DNA from: Gliomastix tumulicola
Lineage: Eukaryota > Ascomycota > Sordariomycetes > Hypocreales > Bionectriaceae
Length of the DNA: 64,000 nt
Direction of reading: 5' to 3'
NCBI GenBank assembly: GCA_001599755.1
Contig: BCHX01000002.1
Coordinates: 1,240,001 to 1,304,000 of the forward strand
Every line of letters starts with the position of its first letter. Position 1 is the stretch's first letter. The translations under genes were made by a program, and so were the position numbers. This document shows positions 32,101 through 43,200 of the stretch, piece after piece. The notes beneath the pieces are model-generated. The model did no database searches, was not told the origin of the DNA, and saw only the letters and a program-made list of their open reading frames with translations.

Positions 32101-32865
32101 TTTAGACGACACCCTTGCTTGAGAGTCGCGTGTTTCCCCTCGCCTGTGAGATGGTAATTTGGAAGGACAAAGAAGTGCGCCTGCCTCGAGGCGGTCGGTG
32201 TTCCCTGGGGTGCAGGGGCCAGGCTGTGTACTCCGCTGGTGGGTTGAGGTAGAGCAGGGGTGGGGATACCTGGGGGTCCCGCGCAGAGAATAGCATCGTG
32301 GGGGTATCTTCCAAAGTTAGCTACCAGCTGAAGCAAGCGTGTACCTCCGTCCTGGCTCCTTCCCAGTCCACAGCAGCTCCTTTGCTCGAATCCCGCTCCA
32401 CAAAGAACTGGCCGTCTGTTCTATATGCGCACCTTCCTCTACCAGCTCTCATCGCCACACCACCTTTCTATTCTCTTGCTGCCGTTGCTTCAGATTTGCT
32501 CTGCATCTGCTGTGCTTGCATTGCCTTGCATTGCATTGCGTTTCTTTGTTGGTCGATCGTCAATGCCACAGCCCAGCCCTCATTGCGCCGACTCGACAGT
32601 ATCATGACGGCGAAGCTAGCAGTTCCTTGTCGACTTTGTCACCACCCGACCCCGATCCAGCAGTGCGCCTAACGGGAACGAAAAGAATCAAAACAGGAAC
32701 GGGCGCGGCCTCTGCCTCAATAGTGCAGGTGTGCGACGGGACTGCGCCGTACCTGATGCACTTGGGCACCAGTCCGCTGATCAGCAACCACACTTACCAA
32801 TACTCGTACTCGCACTCAGCAACCACTACGATCACGATCATCGACCTGCCTAAATCCACTTCCCA
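29116..32865. other. Gene-poor 3.7-kb stretch
   Basis: No gene I can support. There are only short ORFs, and sequence between 29.3 and 32.3 kb lacks the coding-like GC pattern of its neighbours. On minus, 30.65-31.53 kb has three overlapping ORFs whose segments look mildly protein-like (near GDQLVTIQLVENPGLGTCDL at about 31.25 kb and FAFLADVTSTSLIGKPAPPL at about 31.1 kb), which could be exons of a small unannotated or decayed gene. From about 32.3 kb the plus strand becomes pyrimidine-rich, consistent with the leader of the next gene. Confidence 0.4.
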
Positions 32866-35688
32866 ATGGCGTCCACACCGACCCTCGCCCTGAGGAAACT
32901 GATACAGACGAAACTAAATCCGGATGACGACGCCTCCTCTGTCGAAGACTCTGCCTCGAGCTACGAGGATGACCTGCGAAACCCGCTGAAGCGACGACTG
33001 GCTGCGTGGTTGACGCCAAACCAGCCTCGCAGGGGTTCAACTGCGTCCGCCGTCCAAGTTCGGAACAGCTCTGAGTGGCTGCCGAGTCCATCGCCGCCAG
33101 TTTACCTAACAAGACACACACCTTCCATCGTCTCCCTCCACAACCCTCCGCCCCACGCATCGTCTGACGGTGCTGACCCTCGTATGGAGTCCCAGGACGT
33201 CGACCGTGCCGCCAATGACGGTACCTTGCCCACTATACCTGGCGAGGTTCCCACTACCTGGTTCGGCACTGCTCACGACTATGACCTCGACGTAGACCAG
33301 ACATCCTACCAGCAAGATTCTCTACCACAGAACCCTGCACCTCTGACATCAACATATACAAGCCGTCGGCTGGTGAGGATGCCGTCCTTTTCTAGCACCT
33401 TTTCCAGCTCAAGCCTCGACTCCGACTACCACCATCAACACTCTCACCCACACCAGTCAGTCAACCAACACGCTCCAGACACAAGCGACACTTCCGGCCA
33501 CAAAGAGGATGCGCAACAACGGTCGCAAAATCAATCCGAAATGTCGATGACTTTCTTGTACACCCCTTCGCCCTCCCCTCTCCCCGTCACTCCCGACATG
33601 CTATTTATGGGAAGCGGCGACCAGACGCCCAATATGAATGCCAATAAGAGTTCCAAGGACTGGTCCGACGGCGCTAGACAGCTCATGTTGGAGACGGAGC
33701 AAGCGTTCGCGTCGGACAGCGCCTTCGATGCGACAAGCTTCGAGCTACGACTACCTAGTCTATTATCACCCAAGGCGCCCACTGAGGACGATGCCGACAC
33801 CACAATACACGCGGAACAGGACTCGGAGGAGTCGCAGCAGGACGACAAGGACGATGTCGAGAAGAGGAGTATGGATACACAGCGGAGTGCTTCCAAAAGA
33901 CCAGGGACAGCCACAGAAAGCAAGGCAGATGCGGAAGAGACAGTGCCAACGACAGCTACTGCATCTCCGCCTGCACCTACACATGCAGACGATTCCTCGC
34001 CGCCGCCAGATGTCCCTCCTAAAGACTCATCGTCAGTACAACCCTCATCGCCGCCCCGCCCCGCCTGGAGGCCGCAAGACACCTCCGCCACCACCAGACG
34101 GAGCACCGAACAGCAGGATGAGATCGAGACACGACGCTCAAGGCAATATGAAAATGTGATTCAATCGGAAAAGAGGAAATCAAGATCCGTGCCGCCACCA
34201 CTACCGCCTCGCGACAACTTATTAGCGCCCGCAGCTCAGGATGCACACCCGCCTACTACTCCCTCTCCAAAGACGACGTCGTTCAACATCACCCCAGCCG
34301 TCGGCGCCAGCCCATCCTCGAAGCCAGCCGCAGCAGTCTCGAAGCCCCTACACTCTTTCAACCCATCCCGTTCACAGAGCAAATTTGAGTATGGCGGCCG
34401 TCGACCGTCTCGAATTACACGATGGGCATTTGGCGACAGAGGAGTGGCGGACATTCTCACAGGCAATCGATTTAAGAAGATTGAGGCCGATGAGATGCTC
34501 ACGCCCCAACAGTTGGCGAAGCTGAAGAAGCAACGTGAAGAGATCAGGCGACAGGCGGAGCTCGAGTCGTCAAGGGCCGCTGAGCATAAGCGACTAGCAG
34601 AGATGGAGCGACAAGTAGAGAAATCGTCGAGCGAGAGCGAACGAAGCTTGTCAAGCAGCCCCGGCAATCGAGACTCTGGCAGCTCACTCCCCATATACAT
34701 TTCTGTTCCAGAGAAGAGCCCACGACGCTTTTCGGGACAGCGCCTGCAGGATATTGACGATGAGGATGACGAGGACCTCATGGACGGTCTGGCGACAGTC
34801 GATCTCCTAGGTACATCGTCGACACGAACTTCATTTATTCCCTCTGGATCACCTATCCCACCTGGTCCGCTATCGCCACCTCCAACAGGCGAGCTGCCCC
34901 GAGTTCCTCGCTTCTCAGCCAGAAAGTCAAAGGCTCTCCGGAAACGTCGTTCTCCGACGAGCTCGCTCAAGCCCGAGGAGGATGACGAGTGCTACTACTT
35001 GAAGAGCACGCCATACTCCCTCACTTCGCCCACATTCCGCCACGGCCACATCTCCTTCTCGAAATCCGAGATGGGCAAGGGCGCCTTGACCATGGACGAT
35101 ACTTTGGACTGGACGGCATTCCAAATGGCGATCCTCGGTGCTGGCGACATGATGCCCGAGGTATATGATGACGAGGACCCAAGATTCAATGATGAGGTCT
35201 TCCGCTGGTTCGATTCTTTTGGATTCGACAGCTACGGGTCTCTCGTACCCGAAACGGCCCCTTCGCCGCGCAGCTCCTCCCACAGCACAGTGTCGACGGC
35301 GCCCACTGAAGCCAGCATCCCGGCACTGGCCATGGGCGAAAGTCCCAACGTGTGGCAGGACGGGTCAAAGGGTGAAATGTACGATACGAACAAGTTTTTC
35401 AGCAACAATGGCCGCCCGGGATGGACGATTCAGGGTTCATCTCTGGCGCCATCGGGCCACGCACGCTCAAACAGCGCGACTTGCGACCCTCTCTTGCCAA
35501 TTGTGCTCACCCCCGAAGATGGGTATGAGGACGGCTTGATCCCGATGGAGGAGCGACCGGGCACTGGCAAGGGCGAGGATTGCGAGAAGAGCGTCTCGAT
35601 GGCATGCAACATGAACAGCGATCTGGACGATTTCCTCAAGTGGGAGGCCCAGCACGCCTTCGGGCCTGGATACTACGGCGCGCACTAA
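32866..35688 (+). CDS. Large disordered fungal protein, unknown function
   Basis: An uninterrupted 940-residue ORF starting MASTPTLALRKLIQTKLNPD. Most of it is low-complexity, rich in Ser, Pro, Thr, Asp and Glu. Two parts look conserved: residues about 500-570, with FEYGGRRPSRITRWAFGDRG, ADILTGNRFKKIEADEM and a heptad-like coiled coil (LTPQQLAKLKKQREEIRRQA and onward), and residues about 700-800, with DECYYLKSTPYSLTSPTFRH, DTLDWTAFQMAILGAGDMMP and FRWFDSFGFDSYGSL. Polyproline motifs (PPPLPPRDN) resemble SH3 ligands. No membrane span or catalytic motif. I do not recognise a named family; a scaffold or polarity/cytoskeletal role would be a guess. Long pyrimidine-rich leader upstream. Confidence 0.85.
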   Translation: MASTPTLALRKLIQTKLNPDDDASSVEDSASSYEDDLRNPLKRRLAAWLTPNQPRRGSTASAVQVRNSSEWLPSPSPPVYLTRHTPSIVSLHNPPPHASSDGADPRMESQDVDRAANDGTLPTIPGEVPTTWFGTAHDYDLDVDQTSYQQDSLPQNPAPLTSTYTSRRLVRMPSFSSTFSSSSLDSDYHHQHSHPHQSVNQHAPDTSDTSGHKEDAQQRSQNQSEMSMTFLYTPSPSPLPVTPDMLFMGSGDQTPNMNANKSSKDWSDGARQLMLETEQAFASDSAFDATSFELRLPSLLSPKAPTEDDADTTIHAEQDSEESQQDDKDDVEKRSMDTQRSASKRPGTATESKADAEETVPTTATASPPAPTHADDSSPPPDVPPKDSSSVQPSSPPRPAWRPQDTSATTRRSTEQQDEIETRRSRQYENVIQSEKRKSRSVPPPLPPRDNLLAPAAQDAHPPTTPSPKTTSFNITPAVGASPSSKPAAAVSKPLHSFNPSRSQSKFEYGGRRPSRITRWAFGDRGVADILTGNRFKKIEADEMLTPQQLAKLKKQREEIRRQAELESSRAAEHKRLAEMERQVEKSSSESERSLSSSPGNRDSGSSLPIYISVPEKSPRRFSGQRLQDIDDEDDEDLMDGLATVDLLGTSSTRTSFIPSGSPIPPGPLSPPPTGELPRVPRFSARKSKALRKRRSPTSSLKPEEDDECYYLKSTPYSLTSPTFRHGHISFSKSEMGKGALTMDDTLDWTAFQMAILGAGDMMPEVYDDEDPRFNDEVFRWFDSFGFDSYGSLVPETAPSPRSSSHSTVSTAPTEASIPALAMGESPNVWQDGSKGEMYDTNKFFSNNGRPGWTIQGSSLAPSGHARSNSATCDPLLPIVLTPEDGYEDGLIPMEERPGTGKGEDCEKSVSMACNMNSDLDDFLKWEAQHAFGPGYYGAH

Positions 35689-36648
35689 GATGTGCAACTA
35701 TATTTTACGGTTCTTTTTTTTTTTTTTTGTCTACTGGATAGGAGTACTGGATACTGGGAGCGAGCCAGGGTTTCATTACATCTTTGGCGAGCAACACCGA
35801 CTCGCAGCTAGAAACGAGGCGATTCGGCTTTGGGCTGCACCGGGAAACGGGGTTTGAGCGTTTTCGGATATGGTGGTGATTTTTGTTTGATTCTGGGAAA
35901 GAATGCAGCCGTTTATTGGTGCTATCTAGACTGTCCTTGGTGAGGACTTTGGACTTGCAGGTGTTAGCGGGCTTTCGTCACTCTCGACTCTCACTTCTCT
36001 CCTTTCTTTTATGTGTCAATGATACCTGGACAGATGGGCGGGCCATCTCATACTACTGCCATATATAGGATCACTCCTTTATAATCAATCAAGTGCAAGT
36101 ACATAGCAAACACGGTTCTTTATCATGTGACGTGAGAGATTCACTCGCCAACCCAGGTTGATGTTTGCGAGTGACTCAAGTCTCATGAGAGCAGCGTCCG
36201 AGAGCCAACCCTACTTGGATTGGCTAATGAAAAAGAAATAGAGATGCAAAATATTACTTTTTCGGACTTGGTTGCGAAATTGAAATTGCTCCTCTCGTCG
36301 GTAATTGTTTGTGCATGTTTTCAGTGACGAGGACCAATGAGTAACGATCTCACTACCACTTTCACTCACAGTGGCCAGGCCCCAACAAGCGCTAACTCCA
36401 CCGCCTAAGAAACAAACATCAGTCATCATCACCAACATCAACATCAACATCCCATCCCATCTAAGCGCATCGTCTTTTTTTGGATTTCAAGTCGCAACAG
36501 ATCAATACGATACTCCCTCTGCCGCTTCCCTATACCCATTTTGCTTCGCCCAGTCCCCCTTGATCAAAGTGAGAGCATACACCGCCTATCCTCCCTTGTC
36601 GAGTATATACTAACAGGGAACAGCCAGCAAACGCGTTGACAGACAACC
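35689..36648. other. Intergenic with CDC26 promoter
   Basis: 960 bp. Includes a T-run after the upstream stop (35714-35729) and, nearer CDC26, ATCAACATC-type repeats (36426-36450). No gene supported. Confidence 0.5.
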
Positions 36649-36879
36649 ATGCTCCGACGCCCAGCGACGACCCTCCAGATAACGTCCGAGGACGTCGCGG
36701 CGTACGAGGACCGACGGGCGAGAGAAGCCCTCGCGGCGCAGCAGCAGCACGAGGAAGAAGTCATGGCGGCGCAGCAGCAGCAGCAGCACGTCCAGCAACA
36801 ACAGCAGCAGGCGAGTCCCGACGCGGAGGAGGATTTGAGGCGACAGAGGGAGGCGAGGATCGGAGTCAGGAGGGGATAA
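36649..36879 (+). CDS. CDC26: Anaphase-promoting complex subunit CDC26
   Basis: A 76-residue intronless ORF. The N-terminus MLRRPATTLQITSEDVAAYE matches the CDC26 (S. pombe Hcn1) signature, the segment that threads into the Cdc16/Cut9 TPR groove to stabilise the APC/C ubiquitin ligase. A helix follows (DRRAREALAAQQQHEEEVMA), then two Gln runs (QQQQQ and QQQQQQ) and a charged tail. Length is within the family's range. The CAG-repeat coding makes the middle prone to length polymorphism. Small size and lack of introns would make it easy to miss. Confidence 0.9.
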   Translation: MLRRPATTLQITSEDVAAYEDRRAREALAAQQQHEEEVMAAQQQQQHVQQQQQQASPDAEEDLRRQREARIGVRRG

Positions 36880-37285
36880 AGGGATGTCACGGATCTACCG
36901 AGAGAATATGCAGGGATAGATGCATTTACGTTCTGATGATGAGATGGGATGTGAGGATGAAAAATAAGAGATGGGCATTTTGAAAATCTCGCGGTCTAAT
37001 TCGCACACGCACGCACAAGAATTTTTGTCCTCCGTTCTTTTTTTGTCGTTAATACATACTGTGCATATTAAGAGAGCCCCCGTTCAGCTCCCGTGATATC
37101 CCATCCTGCTTCCCTTTGTAAAGCTCCCTGAAAGTCCCGATCATTCTTTAAGTCTTATACATGGATGGACAGTCTAGCGCGTCCACGACTCCCCGTCTCC
37201 AAGCCCGGCCCAGATATAGAAGAAACAATACATGCCACTTGCCTCGCAAAGCAGCGCTGACACCTAGATATATGGGGAGGTTCTT
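36880..37285. other. Convergent intergenic region
   Basis: 406 bp between the ends of CDC26 and the phosphoesterase gene. AT-rich with T-runs; presumably both polyadenylation regions. Confidence 0.45.
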
Positions 37286-39407
37286 TCACTTCTCCCGTGA
37301 GAGAAACACCCAGAAGAGCACGGCAACCCAGGCCACCCGCCACGTACTCGTCCACATCTCCCTCCCCACGACACTGAGAGCCTTGGTCCCGCCGACGCGC
37401 GCGTCCCGCGGGTCGTAGAACTGCTCGTCGAGGTTGATCCGCGGGCCCCGCGACCAGCCCTGGTGATGGTGGTGATGATGAGCACCCTTCCCCGTCGTCG
37501 AGCGGCTCTTAGACGCCTGCCAACGGCCGTCGGGCAGGAGCGACGAGGAGCTGCGCGCCCGGGGCCAGGCTGACGTCGACGAGCTCGTGAGCGGCGGCGG
37601 CTGTGGGACTCCGCCGGGACGGTGCACGGGCGGCTCGACCTTGCGCTTCGCGTGCACGTGCATGGGCAGCTGCAGCTGGCTGTAGGCGCTCAGCTCGGCG
37701 GCGTCGATGGCGAAGGGCGTGAGGTTGAGTACAGGGACGAGCAGAGCGCGCACGGCGAGCAGCACGAGCGTCAGCACGATGAAGGCGACGTACTTCATAT
37801 ATGTGTGGATCTGGTTCGGCAGCAGGCACAGATGCGTCTGCAGGGTCGTCTCGGGGCTGCCCGGCAACGACCGCCCCTTATCGTCGACGGGGTTCCAGAG
37901 ACTCGCCATGACGAAGCCTGGTGTAGGCACGCCCATGGCCATGCTGTTGCTCTTGACCGTGATCTCGCGCACGCCGCCCCGGGTCTCCGCGTGCACGAGC
38001 TCGCAGTAGTCGTGGTCGTCGCCCGAGAAGACGTGCACGACGTTGCCGATGCTGCGGACGAGCTTCTGCGAGTCAAAGTCCGAGAGCACGTTCTGGTACT
38101 GGTAGCCGCCCGAGACGCTGATGGCGTTGCGGTGGTCGGGGATCACGGGGTCCGTCTGGCCCTTGGGCGGCTTCGTTGGCGGCCAGTGCTCGCGTTTCGG
38201 GCCGCAGGGCGTGCCGGGTTCGCGGTAGAGGGGGACGTGGGTGAGGAGGATCGTCGGGAAGTCGGGGCCTTCCTCTGTCGTCTGTTCGAGACCGGCAGGT
38301 CGTGTGCTTCCCAGCTCCCCTACGCTGTGCTCGAACCGCGGCGTTGCTTCAAGATCATGCCACACCCTCAGCTCCTCCAGCGCAGCCCTCCTCTTGGCCC
38401 CCTTGACCTGGTCCAGGAACTCATTCACCGGCCCAAAGATGGGCGACAAGTCATGCTTGTCCTTGAAGTCGGACGACCCCGCGCTCAGCGAGACGCTGTC
38501 AACCGACACAACCGTATGGTTCCCAACCACATCCACCCGGTTCCCATGCCCAAAGAAGGCCTCGAACCGCTCGCGCACGGGCACCTGCACCTGCGCGCCG
38601 AAGCCCAGGTCATGGTTCCCGGGCAGACTCGCCACGAGCTTCCGGCCCCTCTGCCACGCGCCGGGGACCTCCCCGCCGTCGTTCCAGTGCCCGAAGAAGA
38701 TGTCCCCGAAGCGCGCGTACTCGCGCAGCCAGAAGTCCTCGCCATACCGCTGGTGCCAGGTGTCGACCCAGGCGGCCTCGTCCCCGGAGCGCTGCCGGCC
38801 CCAGCGCGGGTCGACAAAGTCGCCCCGCTGCGTCTTCCACTCGCGCCCGCCGTCAAAGAGGTCGCCGAGGAAGAAGAGCGAGTCCGGGTGCAGGCGGCGC
38901 TCGAGCGACTTGTAGCCGCGGCGGAGGTAGTTGTCGGTGATGAGGATGGTGAGCGAGGAGAGGGGCCAGGGGCGGCCTGGGTAGCTGTGCGGGTCGATGA
39001 TTTGGGGGTCGGCGAGGAAGATGAGGCGGTGCGGGCTGGCGTCTTTCGGCTGCAGGACACACGTCTATTAGCATTCGATCGCCCACAGAAGCAGCAAGGA
39101 GAAAAAAGGTGAGGGAGGCGAGGCTTACCCAGTCTTCCCAGTGGTCCCAGTCACAGTTGGCGACCTTGCTGTCAAACACCCACCGCTCCCCCCAGAGCAG
39201 TATCACCGCCCAGAACAGCACCAGCACGTGCGGGAGGCTCAGCACCCGACGAGCAGACAGATTGACGCGGATCCGGGTCAGGACTCGGTCTCCGGCCACC
39301 GTCGCGGCGTGTCGCGCCGGTCCCCTTGCCCACGCCCATAGTCGCTGGGCTCGCAGCTTCAGTGTGGCTGTTATGTCGTCCGCGAGGGTAGAGTCATGCC
39401 GAGACAT
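37286..39407 (-). CDS. Cdc1/Ted1-type membrane metallophosphoesterase
   Basis: Exons 39407-39129 and 39049-37286 join (79-bp intron, phase 0) to 680 residues. Calcineurin-like phosphoesterase motifs appear in order: FLADPQIIDPHSYP, FFLGDLFDGG, SLPGNHDLGFG, ILLTHVPLYRE, and VFSGDDHDYCE, the GD-H pattern of the Cdc1/Ted1/PGAP5 group. There is an N-terminal membrane span (LPHVLVLFWAVILLWGERW) and more spans after the catalytic domain (KYVAFIVLTLVLLAVRALLV; TWRVAWVAVLFWVFLSREK). Relatives are Mn-dependent enzymes that remove ethanolamine phosphate from GPI-anchor mannose in the ER/Golgi. A natural run of six His (KGAHHHHHHQGW) lies in the disordered tail. A long plus-strand ORF (37622-39112) lies wholly antisense and is a shadow. 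Confidence 0.93.
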
Positions 39408-40266
39408 GATGTCTTCTCAGCCATGCCCCGCCTATCACTCCTCCTCTTTCCCACCTCGTTCGTGTATCTTGTGTTCGGTAGCGTGTGTTGTACAGGGCGG
39501 CGCAAGTCGGGACGTCGTAAAGGGGTCGACAAAGGATGACAGCAGGTCAGTGTGTCGAACGGTAGGAGAGCCCACGTAAAATATTCGTCGTCGTCACAGA
39601 AAAGAGAAGAAGGAAAAGAACTACCGAAAAGAAGAGACAAAAGAATAGAGAAACGAGCGGAGGGAGGAAAGCGAGAAGCAATTGGGCGTTGGTGACGGGA
39701 TGATGGATGGATGATTTGTGGAAGTTCGGCATTGGTCGACAATGTCAGGCAGCTAATACCAGAGGTACCGTTTACGCTTATTTTAGCGTGTTCGGTACCT
39801 GACCGTGCTGAGGCAGTGCCCAGCTGGTGCTCCTGGCCGAATCTCCACTGTAGCCTCGTCATAGCGTTATAACTCCTAATAAAGAGCCCCTAATAAACGA
39901 CGTGCAAACAGCCAGATATCATCACAAACGCACTCACTTTACCCGGTCCAATGATTCGGTGGCAGCAATACCATACGCAGATCACAGCTTGCCGATCTCC
40001 CTTGACTAGAAAGATAAGAACACCATATAGTCATCCTCACTTATAGCTTGAAATCAATCGTCATCTTGGAACGGCTTTTCAATTCGTCATATGTATGTAA
40101 GTCGTAACCCAAACTGTTTCAACATGGACACAGAAGTTCTCGCAAATAAAATCACACAAAATCCGCCCCCTGCTTTTTTGGTTGCTCCCCGTCTATGCTT
40201 GCTTCCATCAAAAGGGTGATTTTGCAGGGCATCAAGTCATACTTCGTAAGGTAGCTTTCTTTCCTT
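39408..40266. other. Intergenic, no gene seen
   Basis: 859 bp between the phosphoesterase start and the 3' end of the PhoD-like gene, both on minus. AT-rich central part (39860-40130) with AATAAA-like strings. Contains a purine-rich/pyrimidine-rich promoter part near 39590-39670. Confidence 0.45.
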
Positions 40267-43200
40267 TCATCGTCCGAAGAACCTCCCGTTCCCGCGCTGC
40301 TGCTGCTGGGCCTGCTGGGCCTGCTGGGCCTGCTGCTGGGCCACTTGTAGGTCATCGTATCCCTCCTCCTCGTCGTACGGCTCCTCCTCTGTGGGCTCGT
40401 CGTCGTCCTCGACTGGCGCCTTCTTCTTCCGTCTGATGCTGAGGAGCTTCTTGAACCGGCTCGGCTCCTCGACGGGGATTTCGTCCACCTCGGGCGTGTA
40501 CTCGTAAAAGAGCTTGGGCACGAGGAGACGGTATGGCACCGTGATGCCTGTCGGGTCCTTGGGGTTGACCTCGACGTTTAGGCAGATGTCGAGTCCACCC
40601 TCGAGGTCGACCTCGAACTGGTCCACCTTCTTCATCTGTTTCGTTGACAGACCAGTCGGCGTCCGGTGGAAGGGTCGGAGGGCCTGCGGTGGGATCTCGT
40701 CTTCCGGGTTACCACCCTGGAACCCACCAGGGCTGGCGGGGTTTGCACCGATTGTGTTTGCTCGCTGAGGCGGTGCGGCCATGAAGTACGAGTCGTCACC
40801 GTCCGAGTATTCCTCGTACGCTGCGCCGCCTCGGAGACCCGAGGGCTGAGGGTGGCCTGGGTGTCGAACAACCGGGGGCTCGTCATAATCATCCTCCTCG
40901 CTGTCCACACCCCACTGGCCATTGATACCGCCGTCATCCGGCCTGCTCTGGCTGTCACGTCGGCCGAGGCTGAAGAAGGACCGCTTCTGCCCCTCCTGCT
41001 TCTGTCCCTCCTGCTTCTGCCCATCTCCACGACCCCAGGACATGGTGCGTTTCAGCACACTGGGACGCTCAGCGCCGTCCGTGCCCTCGCTCCGTGAGAG
41101 ACGGCGGGATATGCTACGAAGGAGACCACCGCCAGAAACAGGGGGCCTCGGGCCTCGCACCGAATCACGAGACATATTGGGCCGGTCCGAGGAACCCAGG
41201 GACAGTCTCCGGAAGAGACTCGGCTTCGCACTGGGCGGCGGGCTAGGGCTCTCCTCGAACTCGTGAACAGGCGGCGGCGTCGGGGGTGGTGTGGCGCCAG
41301 GCTGCCACTGCCTGATAGAGCACCAGTTACGGTGCGGCAACAGACGCTTGTTGTTCCGAGGCTTGCCGTCCACGCCGTGTTGGAACATGGGGATCATGGC
41401 CTCGTCCGTCTGCTTGTCGAAGTGATGGATCTTATGCCGCCTGTTGAGAGCGTCTACCATGAGATCCGGGGGCGGGGCGTTCGCAATGGCAGAGGAGATA
41501 ATGTTGGGGATGTATCGGGGGTCCTTGTGCTTCGGCAGCCCCAGCTTGGGGTTCGAGTAAAACTGGCCAACGGCGGCCAGGTTGACGTCGCCACTGAGGA
41601 TGGTCACCCGCAGCGACTTATCAATGGCTAGGTCCTGCAGATCCTCGATGACGATCTGCCTCTCCTCCTTGTGGTTCTTGGCTGTCCAGTGATCTCTCAA
41701 GTCGTCCAGAACCTCGGCGCCATTCTCCAGGTTGTTAAAAGCATTCCCCAGAAGCCCCTTTCTGCCAAGGGCTTTGACGGGATTCATGGCTCTGGATCTT
41801 ATGCTGCTGCTTGTCAGCATCCTATCAATCATGGGTCATTTGAGGTGTTCACTTACACATTCTCGAGCCACACCAACCGCGGGTAAGCGACTGGCACGGG
41901 GAATACCACCAGCAGGTGCTCTACTATGCCTCGTCTCACCTCTGCGTAGAGCCGGTTCATCACCCGCTCCCAGGTCTTGCTGTGAATGACATCCTCCTCC
42001 GTCCTCTCCGTCCTGCAATCAGCCGCGAGAAGAGCCATCTTGGCACCAAGAGACACGTAGACGCTTCGGGACAGCTCATTGACGTACGGCCCTGGTTGAG
42101 CGCCCAACACCCAGCTGGGCTCCGTCACCTCCGTTTCCGGGATGATGCTCTGGTGCTGGAACAGCATGTAGTACTTGAAAGACACGGCACCAAGGCCGGA
42201 CAGAACTGGCGAGTTCATGTCCTTGTGGGGGAATGATCCGAAGCCGTTGAAGCTCTCCCTGTCTGACCAGATGTTCACCATGGGGATCTGGGAGCTGGCC
42301 AGGCCAAAGAGACCGCTCGAGAACCAGGTGCAGTAGCGGCGGAAGTAGAAGTCCTCGAGCTGGGCCTGCATTTCTGCCGTAAAGGGGGCGTTGTGCTTGT
42401 CGACTGGGTTGTGCATCTCAAGCCAGTCAATGAGCAGGTCGCACTCGTCAGCAACGGAATCATTGTAGATCTGGTCGCCGCCTCCAACCATGACGTGGAA
42501 GGGAGAGGACTGGTGCGTGTTGAGGACGTCTCGCCACATGGGATCCGGTCCGTTCAGCAAATCGGTCTTTGTACCAATGCTGAAGCCGTTGCAGCTGTGG
42601 AACATGATGTTCATCGCTGTCTCCTTGGCCGGCACCCAGAAGCTCATCGAGGGTCCCTTGTTAATGCGGTAGGCAACCCGCTGCTGCCTGCTGGCAAGCT
42701 CAACCTCGATGTTGAACCTCCAGAATGTGCAGCCGCGCTCGGCGTGTAGCCTGAAACCCTTGACATCCGCCGTCTTTTGCAGCTTCTCGCCGTCCACCTC
42801 GACACGCTTAATTCGACTGGTGAATGTCCCCGGCCAATCTGCTGAGCCGTCCGGCGGGAGCATGTCAGGGGCACTTCTCGTCGTCTCAAACAACCCGCTC
42901 TCTGTCTCGTTGCCAGAAACATCCTTGCCCTCCTGAAGATGGTCCACCGGCCGGACATAGAGGGTCTCACCACGGCGACCGAGCTTCGGGTGGCCACCGA
43001 TCGGGTCGACATACTCGGGGGATAGATCGCCGTTGACTTGGTGCGGCGGTGCTGGGAGTAGCTCCAGGTCCTGAACAAAGAGCCGGAGACTCGGGGCAAG
43101 CTCATATGAGGAGTCGGAGTCTCGAGTAACGATCATGACAGTCCCTCGCCACATCTCCTTTGTCGTCGCCGGCGCTCCGCGAGTCCGCGCAGGGACCTTC

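Noticed and set aside
29116..32865. Degenerate transposon
   Set aside because: No transposase, reverse transcriptase motif, terminal repeats or target duplication seen.
37622..39112. 496-residue plus-strand ORF
   Set aside because: Lies wholly antisense to the Cdc1-like phosphoesterase, which has clear catalytic motifs; low-complexity GC-driven shadow.
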